From Thamnaconus septentrionalis (Eukaryota; Chordata; Actinopteri; Tetraodontiformes; Monacanthidae), in NCBI GenBank assembly GCA_009823395.1, contig CM020511.1, forward strand, positions 15,346,001 through 15,410,000: a stretch of 64,000 nucleotides of DNA, read 5' to 3'. Positions 12,607 through 24,730 of the stretch are shown here, piece after piece. Made by a program: the position numbers and the translations under genes. The notes under the pieces are model-generated. The model searched no databases. It was not told the DNA's origin and saw nothing but the letters and a program-made list of their open reading frames with translations. Position 1 is the stretch's first letter. Each line of letters opens with the position of its first letter.

Positions 12607-14690
12607 ATAAACAACGGGTCATTGTTCATCTTGGAGGAACTTGGAGGCTTTCCCTCAGACTGCAGGTGTGTTTTCATGTGGGGTCTTGGGGGTTTAAAAA
12701 ACACAGACTCCCTCAGCTTATCAACCAGGCTTTATGCTGGTCCCCAAAGGCAAAACAATACTTCCCCCACGTCGTCTTCCCAAGAGGACACAGTATAAAC
12801 TCAGAGGAGTGAAAGTATGTCAGACATGGGCCTACCTGATGTTCGTCCTACCTCATAATTTAATAAGACATAAACCAAATGGATAAAGTGCAATAAAGAT
12901 GGTATTTACTTCCCTTTTGCTAGTTGCTTGTATCTAAATACCCAGCACTTGTGGAATTTAAGAAGCGGTCTGAGGCATAATGGGCCGAGCCAGGACCGGA
13001 TATGACCGCTTTGTGGCTTAAGAGAACTGACGGGCTCTCCAAAGTAGAGGAGAGGCCTCTCGTGATGCTTTAAGGAGAAGCGTCTGGCTTTTTTTCTTTT
13101 TTGAGTTCCGAATCGGCCCTAAAAAATAAAATTTATTTGTAATTGATTAATGTCATGAGCAAGAAATACAATTAAACTGATTGTCGTAGTGTGAAGAACT
13201 GCCAATAGAAACAAAACTGAGACAGACAACCTACACTTTAACTAGACTTCAACACCTCATCTTATGTGCAGGTGAATGGCTCAGATTTCAAAAGCCAACA
13301 TCTCACGCATCCATCTTGCCGACCTCCAACATGCAGCATTGTTTGAATCTGTAATTTTAATTCCATCAGTCAAATCAGCTTCCCTTTTTAAAATAGTGAC
13401 CTCCCTATGACAAGAACAAGAAGTAATTGCATGCTCTGAAAAGAGAAGATGGCCAGGATAGAAATATTGTTCAGAGTTTAAAAAAAGGAAATCTGACCTG
13501 CTGCTAAGGAGAACTGTTTTATATTAAGGGGGCTTTCTATTCAAATAAAGGTAAGGCATGACACCATGGGCTTTATTTACTGCAGTAAAACTGAGACCAA
13601 ATGGGGCTAGATGAACAACAACTCGAAATCCCCAGATTTAACAATTTGATATTTCTGTGAGGTTTATTCAGCAGAGCTAGTAGCTGCCAGACTGTGGATC
13701 CGATTTGCAGGAAATGCAATAGTGTTGCCAAGCCTATTGTCCTGTTAGTATTTTATCCCAATAACATGGTCCCACTGTGAAGATAAACAGTCGCATAGCT
13801 GGGAAGCCACCGCGACCGTTCTCTATAACTCATAATGACGGAGGGATACCATTACAAAACACATGGATTGAGAAACATGGAAAGTAACAACGCCAGGGCA
13901 GAAGATCTATTAGGGGAAAGGAGCCCAAGCAGAGTTTCAGCAACAGGGCAACCAAGTGGCTTACTAAATAAAACATTTTCAGTACTTGAGGAGTTCCCTT
14001 GAAATAAAATACAAATTGCAGAATTATACATCACTCTTTTGACTGATCCCATCGCTTTATGAACTCAAGCCTGAAAATCATATTTATTGGCCAAAATTCA
14101 TAGAAATTCCGACTTGTGCTGCCAATGTGATCGCCTCTCTATCACTCCATCCCAGTGAAAACTCAACACCTCGTGGACACCAAAGCCCATTTGTGTGCCA
14201 GGGAAGCCTCAGCGCATCATCTGGCAACATCAGGAGACAACCTGCACATCTGGGTGAAGCATGAGAGGGCATCAAGACAGAAGGGGAGTCGAGGTTCTCT
14301 AACCCCTCACCAGACTGCTTTCATAAGATTAGATGCCAAAGGATCAACGAGGATTAGCACACATAGTATGCGCACAGTGAGTATCATGTTGATGTTATCC
14401 AGTAGGTTTTTTCTTATTATTCGCATGCTTTCATGAGTGCACCGCTTCTGCTTTGTTCTGTATCAACTTCACCCTGAGTCGTTTTGTGTTAACACAGCGT
14501 TACTGTAACACCGGATTAAACCCATGTGCTGCTGCCTCATGTGCACAAGCTGGTCTAAGGTACAGTTCAATGACAGCTAAAACAAAAGCAAAATTAATTG
14601 TTTGACTTTATGAAATAATGAATGAAGTGATTAAATAGTGTCTGTTAATGCTTTATTGACAAGTGCAGTAGCATCCATCCTTTTTCTATT

Positions 14691-14962
14691 AGGGAACTGC
14701 CCATTAGTCCGACCTCCTGTAGTCTGACAAATTGCCCATTGGTCCGACCTCCCATTAGGGTTAGGGCTTCAGTGATCCATGTGCTAGAAGCCCCAAATTT
14801 GGCGTGGGCGCATCTTGAGAGATCCCGATGAAAAGGCTAGTGGTCCCATGTCTCTAGGACAAAGTTGACCTTTGACCCCATATACTTGCATGGCATTAGG
14901 GTTAACTCTGAAATTAGGGTAAGGGTTAGGGTTAGGGGAGCTCCGACTAATGCCATGCTCCC
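14691..14962. mobile_element. Short inverted-repeat transposon (MITE-like) with internal TTAGGG units
   Basis: An exact 8-base direct repeat, TTTCTATT, flanks the element at 14683-14690 and 14963-14970. Its ends form an imperfect inverted repeat of about 26 bases (19 matches by hand) containing CATTAGTC. The interior has telomere-like TTAGGG units near 14753-14766 and 14905-14937. The 8-base duplication suggests a hAT-type mobilising enzyme. No protein is encoded. Confidence 0.65.
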
Positions 14963-14995
14963 TTTCTATTTGCGCTTCTTCAGCACTCAGGGTTA

Positions 14996-15228
14996 GGGGG
15001 CGTGCTTGAGCCTATCCCAGCTGTCTATGGGTGAAGGAAGGGTTATACCCTGGACAAGTTGGCTGCTCATCGCTTCCCAATTCTAACTAATGTGCATGTT
15101 TATTGCACTGTGGGAGGAAGCCAGAGTACCTGGAGTTTGCCACTGCCAACACAAGGAGGATTTACAAGCCAACAGCCCTTAGGCCCAGGGATCATACTCA
15201 CAACCTTCTTGCTCACCAAGGGCATTAC
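14996..15228 (-). mobile_element. Degenerate tRNA-SINE/L2-type retroposon, minus strand
   Basis: Read on the minus strand it follows a familiar fish retroposon order: a tRNA-like promoter segment with GAGTATGATCCC as a decayed B box, a body with TGGCTTCCTCCCACAGT, and an L2-like tail with ACTTGTCCAGGGT and AGCTGGGATAGGCTC. It is more diverged than the copies at 24.1 and 24.6 kb. Confidence 0.68.
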
Positions 15229-16536
15229 CAAGATAGCAGTATATGTAAAGACTCTTGGCTCTGTAGTTTTGTTCCTTATCAGAGTGTGACTGTTGTGGTC
15301 CTAAACGTCCAAATGAGCCGAGCCCAAGAGGAAACCCCCAAGTTTTCAGGACAGGGTCTTGGGTTGGGGAGCACCTTTATGCTCAGACAACAATTTATTT
15401 TATTTTAGTTTTACATGGAACGCCCCAGTCATCTCATTCGTTTTACTTAAGTTGGTAATCTGTGCTGTTTTAGATCAGTCTTGGTGTTAGTGAGTATGGT
15501 AGTTATGCTAACATGCTAACATTACCACTGTATTGAATGGTAGTGACCTCATTAAGAGCACGGGAGGCCTTAACTGTTTTAAAATGTGATTAAATAAAAA
15601 GTCTATGCTGCCATGAGCGTATGAGCCATTATCAGAACCCAATTCTCAACTGTGATGAACCTTTTCAGCTCTTACTCTTCTTTGCGCGGGCCCCCTTAAA
15701 CACTCATAATGAATCACCAGCGCGGCAACAAGAGCAATCCCTCGGTGGCTTCCCTCATGTAAATCCTCTGATTTGTGCAGAGTCAGGTGAAAAGGCGCGA
15801 TGGAGCCATTCTGTTTGGAGGTCAAAGTCCTGCCTGACCCGTGCACGTGCACGCAAGAGATCTTGCACTCTGCGCTGAAAAGCTTTTTTTTTTTTTTTTG
15901 ATTTATTGACATCCAAAGCCGTCTGGCAGACGTTCCTTCACTTGATTGATCTGTCGGTGGTTCAGCCGAGGAAAAGCGGGGGTCGGCCGCATTTTGGGTT
16001 GGACACAGATGGCGTAAATCATATCGGCGGGTAAGTAAAACATCCCGTTTGGTTTTAAAGTCTGACGGGGGAATTAAAGGGCATTTAATCTTGCTTCGGT
16101 ATGTGTAACATCAGCGCGAGATGGGCAAACAGCGCCTCGCGTTGCCCACCGTCGAGCCCCGTCTTTCATCTTCCCCCCGCACTCGCTCTTGCCAGCCTAC
16201 GAGTCTTTTGCTGGGCCGTCGTTGACCTCAGTCTCCATGGTGGATGCACAGCTAAAGAGGCTGGGAGGCCGGGGTCACCGCTCCTGACAGGCAGCCTTCA
16301 CTGATCCGTCTGCCGGCCAGACACTTCGTCAGGGATTTGGTTACTGTCGACGGGTTACTTCAGAGGGCGAGCCGACACACGCACGCAAGCACACGCACAC
16401 AGAGAGAGACACAAGCACGCCGTAGTATGTGTGTGTAAGGAATACTTGCGCTCCTGTTCCCCTCCTTTGGCTCACGCTCGGCAACACAACCCGCAAACAC
16501 ACAAACACTAATGGGGACGAGCCTCGCAGGCTGTGG

Positions 16537-16564
16537 CAAGCAAGCAAGCAAGCAAGCAAGCAAG
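16537..16564. repeat. (CAAG)7 tetranucleotide microsatellite
   Basis: Seven perfect CAAG units. Confidence 0.97.
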
Positions 16565-19094
16565 CCTGAGGTTTGATCTTATTTTTCCCATAAACAAATG
16601 TGACCTACTAATTATCAACTCTCGCCATCGCCAGTGAAAGAGGTCCGCGAGGCGCAGCCCATCGCTACTTGGACGCTGATGATTTTCCAGTATTTGTTTT
16701 TGTTTATTTATCCATCAGAAGACAGTTGTTGTTTTGTTCATAAACTCAGCTAAGCACAAAAGTTTTATCCTGTGCATTAAGTGTTGATAAGTGAGCAATT
16801 AAACTGCATTTCTTTTTACTACGGTGCAGTCGTGTATTTGTGAGGAATTTTAAGATTCATATGGTGCAAAGAAATGGTTGTCTGCACATGGTTAGATGGT
16901 GTTTTTGCTTTGTTTTTTTTCTCTGTCCGACTCTCACTTGATGCCTCAGAGCGTTCCCCTGTTGTTAACCTGGTAACCCAATCTCTGTGAATCACCAGGT
17001 GATAAATGATCATCTCTTTCCAGCAGAGTATGGGTGGCTTCCTCTGACCCTGCAGTTCGACCTCGCTCGCACCGACAGTCGGACCGAGAGACAGCGCAAC
17101 AACAAGCCTCCATTGTTTTGAATTAGCACTGTACACTCCCTGGCTGTCCCTTCGAAAAGCCAAGGATATCCATTTACCACACTGACACTACTGTGTCTTA
17201 TGTACTTCACATGTGAAAAATAAAAAAGTTCACTTTGTGAAACGTCTTAAGACTTGCTTCAGTGTTGCTTCCTGCAATGATGTCATTTTCCATAACAACC
17301 TCCAGGTAAGAAGTCCACTCATGACTTTAATCCTGGGCCAAATTAAGAGACGTGCAATACTGTGTATTGCCTTGATCTTGTTTCAGGCAATGGAAATTGT
17401 TTTTGTGATTTTCCTCTCGGATGTTGTTCATTTCCCATGCTTCCCATTTAATCTCAGAGCAGGGTGATGCTTAACTTGTTGCAAGCTGTTGTTCTGGCAC
17501 ACGCACGTAAGTCTGGCATTACAATCAGAGTCAGCAAAGTCATGCAATCTCCCTGAATCTATACACGCATCAACTGGTTATCAGGTATGTCAATCTGCTG
17601 CTGACCATCAATAAGCAAATGAGGCTAAGAAACAGGAAACGCTGTTAATATTCTGTAAATATCCCCTGGTATCTGTGACGGTAAACTTGACATGCTCAGT
17701 TGAGGGTAACCCATGTTGATCTGGTTAAAACGTTTGATCAAGAGTGACACTTAAATACATTCGCAGTCAAAGCAAGATTTCCAAACACATTCATCGACAT
17801 CAAAGTTATCTAATGTGACTACAAGGAACTTTTCAATATTTAGGAAACATGGTCCTGATTCCTCTGATAATAATTATACATTTCCTGTGACTGCAAAAAA
17901 GGCCCTCGGCAAAAACACTGTTATTTTTATGTTGTTGCCATTAATGTCAATCATTGGGTTCAAATGCCCGCAAACTCAGGCAAAAAAGAGTTGACTGCAA
18001 GCAGGCGGCTGTTTTCTAGGTGTAGATCGGGTTTTGGCACCAAGACGCATCTTAGTTGGATGTTTAAAGTCATGCAACATCATGTAACATGGTTATTTAA
18101 GTCTCATAACCTAGTTATAAGCGTACAAACTTAGGTGTACAAGAACTCTTACTCTCTCATACATTAATCTTTTACCGTGTTATCTTGCTGAAATCCATCT
18201 TTCGTCCTCTTTCGCTCATTTCCCAAAGACGTTTGTGCACAGGCACTGACAAAGCAAACAAAGCTTGTGCAGCCGCGTGCGTCACCACTACTTTTGTCCA
18301 AAGCATAAATATAAAATAAAAGAATAGAATATTTTTGCCAAAGTTGCACAATAAGAGAGGAAGGTGGAAAAAAGAGAGAAATAAGAAAAATGTTTGGCAC
18401 AGATTAAAAAACGTCAGCAGCTGTGATTAAGGAATGTGATTACCAGAGGAAACTGGCACACGTTGGGAATTATGTTTCCAGTGCACCTGTAAGATTCCCA
18501 AACATGACGTCTGCCTCACGGGTGGCACGGCCGTGGGAAGCAGCGGTACCTGGTCCGACACGCATTCCTGTCCGTGCGTGTAGCACACGAATGCACACCA
18601 AACGATCACGCGCACGTACCTAACAAAAACGACACACACGGCACACACGGTCGCACTCTCCCAGCCCGCCCACCTGGGCTGGATGACCTCCTAAACAGCT
18701 CCAATTACCAGGCACTGACAGACAGACAGATTAGGTCTGAACATGGCTGCCGAGGCCTCCCGAGGCAGACAGATAGAAAAGCCAGAGTAACAGTTGGAGA
18801 TGTGATGAGAAAATGGAAAAACAAAACGAGTTCTGGCTTTTTCAGACCGAGAGTAAAAGGACGGCTGGGAGAATCATTTAAAAAAAAAAGAATAGCATTG
18901 AAAGTGTATCCCAACCCTCCAAGTGAGGCTCTTGACAATGTTGAGGTGTGCTGAAAGGCAATAACAGTTCATGCATGACTTTATCATTAGGATAATAAAC
19001 AAACAGCCCAACTACAGTGAGCTGGGAGCCTTTTATCAGAAGAGGAGAAAATTGATCCAAGGGTGCAGGAGAGCCTCAACTGGAAATGTTAGTT

Positions 19095-19400
19095 GAAGGG
19101 GCCCTTTTATGCCCATTTCTAGATTTAATAAACTTATGTTGGTGGTCTACTTACAACAGTAAACAAGGTTTGTTTGGTGGAAAAACTCCTAGTTTGAGCT
19201 GTACATGCCTTACAAGGCCGGTGTTTCTAGGTTTACTATGATAATCAGCTCGACTTGTGACATAGAGAGTTGAGTAAAATCCATGCAGCTAGTTTCAGCG
19301 TAATAAGTAACTGTCAGTAACTGTCAAAGCCAGCCCTTCTAGAAATGTGGAAGTCTTCATTTTTAGTACTTGGTTTGTTAGTTGGCATGCAAGTAGGCTG
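19095..19400 (+). repeat. Probable dispersed fish repeat (GGGGCCCTTTTATGCCCATTT type)
   Basis: GGGGCCCTTTTATGCCCATT and GGTGGTCTACTTACAACAG resemble a dispersed teleost repeat as I remember it. AGTAACTGTC is duplicated in tandem within it (near 19308-19327). No terminal repeats found; boundaries are approximate. Confidence 0.38.
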
Positions 19401-19997
19401 CAAAAACACAGAATAAAGTGCTGCACAGAACAGTTTTTCATATAAGAGTCAATTTAAAACAAATCAAAGAATTATGTAAATCTGTATTTGAAAAAAGGAG
19501 AGCTGTAGAGAAATCCTCCGTCCTTGTGCCACTGTAAACTGAGACTACAGACACAGCAGCAAAAAAAATCATGGTTTAATGCCAGGCCTCAGGAACAAAC
19601 AGGGATTTGAAGGTTTAAGCTGAGAACAACAAACAACAAATCGACTCAACCACTTTGGCAGTGAGTTTGCTGTGGCTTTCTCTTTAGGGATTTATCTTTC
19701 TATGGAAAAGTTTGCTGCTCTGAGTAGAATCCCTTTACTGACTCGGCCAGCTCTCGAGAAGTAGCGCAGGATGCATAGACAAAGCAGACGTTGAGTGGCA
19801 GAGGTGTAGCTAGCTGTCGGATTTTTGGACAAAAACAGTTTTTTGTTTGGGAACCCTATACATGATGCAGCTTCAAAAAAAAAAAAAACCCTTGACAATT
19901 GACTTAACACTGGCGTGAGACACTGTCAAGATGTCGCAGTTCTCGAGGAAAAATGACTTTTTTCTCTTCCATTTGGGATTCAACTGCACAAGTTCAG

Positions 19998-20027
19998 GAC
20001 CAGTTTATTCTTGACCAGTTTATTCTT
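19998..20027. repeat. Exact 15-base tandem duplication
   Basis: GACCAGTTTATTCTT occurs twice in direct succession without change. Confidence 0.95.
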
Positions 20028-23000
20028 GAGTGAAAGCACTATCTTCGACTTGGTGTAAACGCATCAAAGGCCTAATTCATGTCTTTTTTATGACATCGTA
20101 CGTCACAGATATTGTCCGCACTATACAGGATCGTCGTAAATCAGGTCCAAAGACTTTTAAAAATTAGAGGGCGTCGGGGTGCAGAGCTGCGAGTGTGGGG
20201 AGGTGATTGAGAAGATGGATAACATGCAGGATGAAGATGGGGTTGAGTTTGAGTGACTGCCAGAGAGCCCCCATTTAAACAAGTCCAAAAATCTTGGCGT
20301 TTGCCAAGCAGCTCATTGAATCCAGATGACAGCTTCCTCACTCGTTCTCATTGGCCGCAGTATCGATCAGCCCGCCACCAGACCCACATTTGGAGGATAA
20401 AAGGGTGTTTTGTCTCCGAGCGCAAATCAGTCATTACTGTTTTGCCTTTTCATGTTTGATGGTATGATGTATTGACAAACTGTTCAACTTTTCACCAAGA
20501 ATAACAAATGGCGGGGGTTCTGGCGGCCCGAGGTCCGTGGAACCAGCTGCAGCTATGGGACGCATTACAAAACATTTTTGCTGTACGCACATGCCTTCAG
20601 CCTGATTCCGCTATTTTCTTGTTTTTGATTTGGAAAAAACACGATTAACCATACGCACAATGCGACAGGAACACGTGTTTTGCGTGTCAGTTCACTGTCA
20701 TACAGCAGGCATGCAGTGTCAGAACTCTGCATTTATTTTCACTCACCGGACGCTATATTTATTACACGTTTTGCGACATGATTTGCAATTTCTGTAAGCA
20801 ACTATTTTTACCAAATTAAATGGCCATTAAGGGTCCGTCTGAACACATATTGTTCCAAACAGATAAGAGCATTGGAAAAGTAATTTTTCTATTTCTATTC
20901 TCCTATTTTTGGGATTTTTATTTTTGTTTGTGTGTTTAAGTTATGTCTTAAGTTAGCTAGGTGACAAGAAAAGGGCTTCACAATGAACATTTCACGGTTA
21001 ATGAGCCTTTCAACCTAAACTAGATTAGTTGCTGGACCAGTTTAGTCAGTATTTGGTTTATATGCTCAACCAAGTGATTCATACATCATAAACAAGAATA
21101 ATAAAGTGACATTCTCAACCGTCAACCCTTTTTCCTGCTGTTTAAATTTCATACCACTGGATGTTGCTGTCCTCAGTTGCATGGAAAGCAAATGATTTTC
21201 ACTTTCAATATGCAACCGAAGACTTTATGTCTTCATCCTGGGGGAAAAAACAGAGAACGTCATAAAACAATAAGTCATTGCAACAAACCATTATTTGCTG
21301 GTGTGGTAGAGCAGCAAAGCATCCTAATGGAATCCCCTTTGTACTTTCCTCTGGTATTGTTTAGAGCAGTTTGGCACGGCATAACGTTCGGAATCTAAAA
21401 CAAAAGATATTTTGTTTTTGTATTATGGTTTCTTTGTCTGCTCCAAAGATATTCCAAGAATGTTTTTAAACAGGACAACCCTACCAAGGGGACAAATACC
21501 AATGATAAAAAGTATATTAACAACAGTATATTGTATCGAAAAAGTCCTGTTTGGTGGGCTGAACATGACATACATCATTAGAGATAGCTGGTCTGGCCAG
21601 CGACAGCTTCTGGTCTTTAGGGCACTTCTCTTGATCCTTGGCACTGGTGGTAAGAATGGCTTCATCATCGTCTGACGTCTTCAAATCTGAATGTAACTAC
21701 TTCACAAAAGACGGTAGCACCACACACCTGGGTGTGTCGTCAATTGCATTTACGATCCAAATTGTAAGTACTTACTCGGTTAGGTTATTATGAAACTGGC
21801 CTCCTGATCTGTTATGTTGTACGAGTGTAACTGTATAGTTCCAGCACCTTCATCCAAATAGGATTCGAATCTGACCTGATTTGTTGCACGTGGGTTGAAA
21901 CATTTTTTTTTTTTTTAAAGAGGTTAACCATGTAATTCAATGAGTTGTATAAAGAGACATAAAGCACTATGCCAGAGGAGTAGGCTGTCAAATATTGAAT
22001 GTGGGCTGGTAAAAATTGTTTTTTGCCTGTATTTGTTACCTTGTTTCCAAGACTGGTTTTCCCCTAGTGGCTTTTCAAGTGCTTAGTATGTAAAACAAGG
22101 GCTACAGCGGTTCAGCCCAACATAAATAGTTATTTTTCATTGGTTGCTGACTCAGAAATCTACGCAAGTGGATGATAACAATGCTAAACATGACTGTCAT
22201 CGCCACTGGGATCCTGTCTGGTAGCTTAATACTGTAATAGTTTGCTGAAAGGTGCCATTTTAGTTTCACAACAAGTTTAGAAACACAAGAAGGTTATTTA
22301 CTGGATGCGGTGGTGCGCTAGCCGCAGTAGAGGTTTTGAGCAAGAAATCTTGTGTAAATAATATCTTTTCGAATCAGCGTGGCAAGAAAAGGGAGGCTGT
22401 GGGACACGTGTCCGAGTCACATGTAGGTAAATCAGTCCTGACCTTCCAAGTCCCTCAAGACCCCGAGTTACTGTAGTGCATTTGTCTTTACTCGGGACAA
22501 GAGTATTATCAAGTTCACATCGTCCCAAAAGAGTGTGAACCTGCTGCTCTCATTGCAACTGCACTGATTTCTCAAGGACGATAAGGCACCAGCATAATTT
22601 CAAATGAAGATAAATAACACCTGCATGTTTTTAGATTGCTGAATTTGTTTCACGCACTTTAAGTGCAAGTTTTAAGTATTTTATGGTCATTTCAAGTCAA
22701 GTTTAACAAATACTTAACGCAGTTTGCCAGTCCTCTTAAATGGAACTGAGTCCTCATGTTTAATTCTGTTAAAGGAATAGCATTCGGGCCTAGCAATACT
22801 GTTCCTGTCATGAAGCTAACGGGATACACTTTTGAATGTTGTATGTTTTCCCAGCCAAGCTGTGGTTCAGGGCACTGTGCTAATTGATGTTAGCGGGTTG
22901 TGGCAGCTGCTGCTGATTGCTTTGGCAAGCTGTAAAAATGAAATGTCTTGCTTTGGGCAAAGACTTTTCTTGCCTGCTTTGTTTCTTCTATTGTGATCTG

Positions 23001-24091
23001 ATTTTTTTGTAATTAGAAGCGCACAGACCATCGGCCGTATCGTTGCATCAGGAATTCTTTCTGTAGGTTTGGCTTATTTCTGATATGAAACAGTGTATTT
23101 GCAGGAAGGCTGCACACAGTCACAGAGCTAAATTGGGGGTGAGTGTCGGTATCTGCGTTTGGCCAAAAGAATGTGCATGAGCCCAAAAACGTATAAGACG
23201 TCACACCCACTCTTTGGGTTGGGTTCGGCTGCTTTGCATGTCCACAACAAACCGCTACATCTGTTTTTACTTCGCAATGGATTGCATATTGACAGTCAAA
23301 GAAAAATAGAAGTTTCATTTACGAGGAAAAAAAAAATGACAATGATCCTTTTTTTTTTGTCTTGGACCTCTGGGAGACGAGAAAGGGTGACTGGTGGAGC
23401 AGAGAGAAGCAAATGGGGATGATGCAGATTTCTTTTAACAAAAAAATGTGTAAGTGAGCACATGTGCGCTCATGCACATGCTTCAACACAGATGGATAGA
23501 GTTTCCCAGAAAGTGGAAACATCAAGACATATCTGTGTTTTTCAGCTGGAACACATTGAGGATTAAACATCAGATCCGGACACTCAAGAGGGAAACTATT
23601 TCACTTTTTTTTAACGCACTGTCATACATGGCAACTGCTACCTACACCAGAATTGTTACGAAGGCCTCTCCTATGTGTCCGAGATGACTGCATGTTTACC
23701 TAAGGACCCGGTGTTAAACTGGAGGGATGAATGAGCAAATAAACTGCCGCTCATCACGTCGTTCATCATCTCGTTCTTGTTTGAAAATCCCATCTGCACA
23801 TGGAGAGCCATACGTTAAAGGGATGGTTCAGCCATTATTGGTACTTCACAAATGTACGACTTAGCACGCTGTGGGTAGAGGCTCTAGTGACACGTAAAAT
23901 TTTGAGTTTCACAGACAGATAGAATTTCACAGACTCCTACAGCGGAAGTAAATGATAAAACGTCTTTTAACAGCTTAATTGAGTTCATTTGAGTCTAATT
24001 TGAGTCAAAATGGCAACCTGGCTGGAACCACATGCACTTTGCACTTTAGCCACTGCAATTTTCCTGGTTTGTGCTGTAAAAGTTTTATTTA

Positions 24092-24223
24092 GGCCCTGCG
24101 ATGAACTGGCGACTTGTCCAGGGTGTCACCCTGCCTTCGCCCTAAGACAGCTGGGATAGGCTCCAGCAGACCCCCGTGACCCTGAACAGGAATAAGCGGG
24201 TATAGAAAATGAATGAATGAATG
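24092..24223 (+). mobile_element. L2-like retroposon tail with perfect 12-base target duplication
   Basis: It runs from a 5'-truncated GCGATGAACTGGCGACTTG through AGCTGGGATAGGCTCCAGC to a (GAAT)n tail. The 12-base sequence AAGTTTTATTTA is repeated exactly on both sides (24080-24091 and 24224-24235), which shows insertion by target-primed reverse transcription. The exact duplication points to a fairly recent event. Confidence 0.82.
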
Positions 24224-24605
24224 AAGTTTTATTTATTTTTTTTGTCTCACTAATTTTCACTCAACTCACGCTAAATTTACACATCAGTGACATCAACACC
24301 CAACATTGATATACATAAATTCTGTAAATTTAGCACTAAACGTCTATTGTGTACCATATATTTTGTAACAACAATTATTTGTACCTTAGAGTGAAGCAAT
24401 ATATTAAACTAGAAAAATTGACAATATGAAGTTGTTTTTTATTTGTAACTGCTTTAGAGTATAGCAAACATTGCAAATAAAGTTGTAGAATAGATTGGGT
24501 TCATTTTTGGTTGGGTTTTGCCTTTGAGTAAAGCAGTACTTTAAATTTAAATATCAGGAAATATTGAGTTGATTTTCAGTTCATTTGTTTAAATGAACTT
24601 TATAT

Positions 24606-24730
24606 ACTGGCGACTTGTCCAGGGTGTCACCCTGCCTTTGCCCTAAGACAGCTGGGATAGGCTCCAGCAGACCCCCGTGACCCTGAATAGGAATAAGCAG
24701 GTATAGAAGAGATGAATGAATGAATGAATG
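24606..24730 (+). mobile_element. Second L2-like retroposon tail with 14-base target duplication
   Basis: Nearly identical to the copy 500 bases upstream (about five differences) but truncated a little further at its 5' end. AATGAACTTTATAT occurs exactly at 24592-24605 and 24731-24744; part of this may overlap the (GAAT)n tail. The different target sites show that it is an independent insertion, not a local duplication. Confidence 0.8.

Larger units (their letters stand above)
1..14690. other. Gene-free interval, first part of the upstream desert
   Basis: No exon could be supported on either strand. Most open frames are short; the longest (8344-8775, 143 codons) has no recognisable domain. 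The interval is AT-rich around 780-980 and 12000-12350, and GC/CpG-rich around 1500-1900 and 8280-8860. The microsatellites are listed separately. Complex, non-repetitive stretches such as 5220-5680 and 13830-14440 may be conserved non-coding DNA. Confidence 0.6.
15229..24079. other. Gene-free interval, second part of the upstream desert
   Basis: No supportable exon. A CpG-rich block lies at about 15830-16530, ending in the CAAG array. Homopolymer runs occur at 15884-15899 and 19875-19888. A possible dispersed repeat begins TTAAAGGGATGGTTCAGCC near 23816 but has no identified partner end. Confidence 0.6.

Noticed and set aside
23816..24000. Possible DNA transposon starting TTAAAGGGATGGTTCAGCC.
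   Set aside because: The start resembles ends of some fish elements, but no matching inverted end or target duplication was found.
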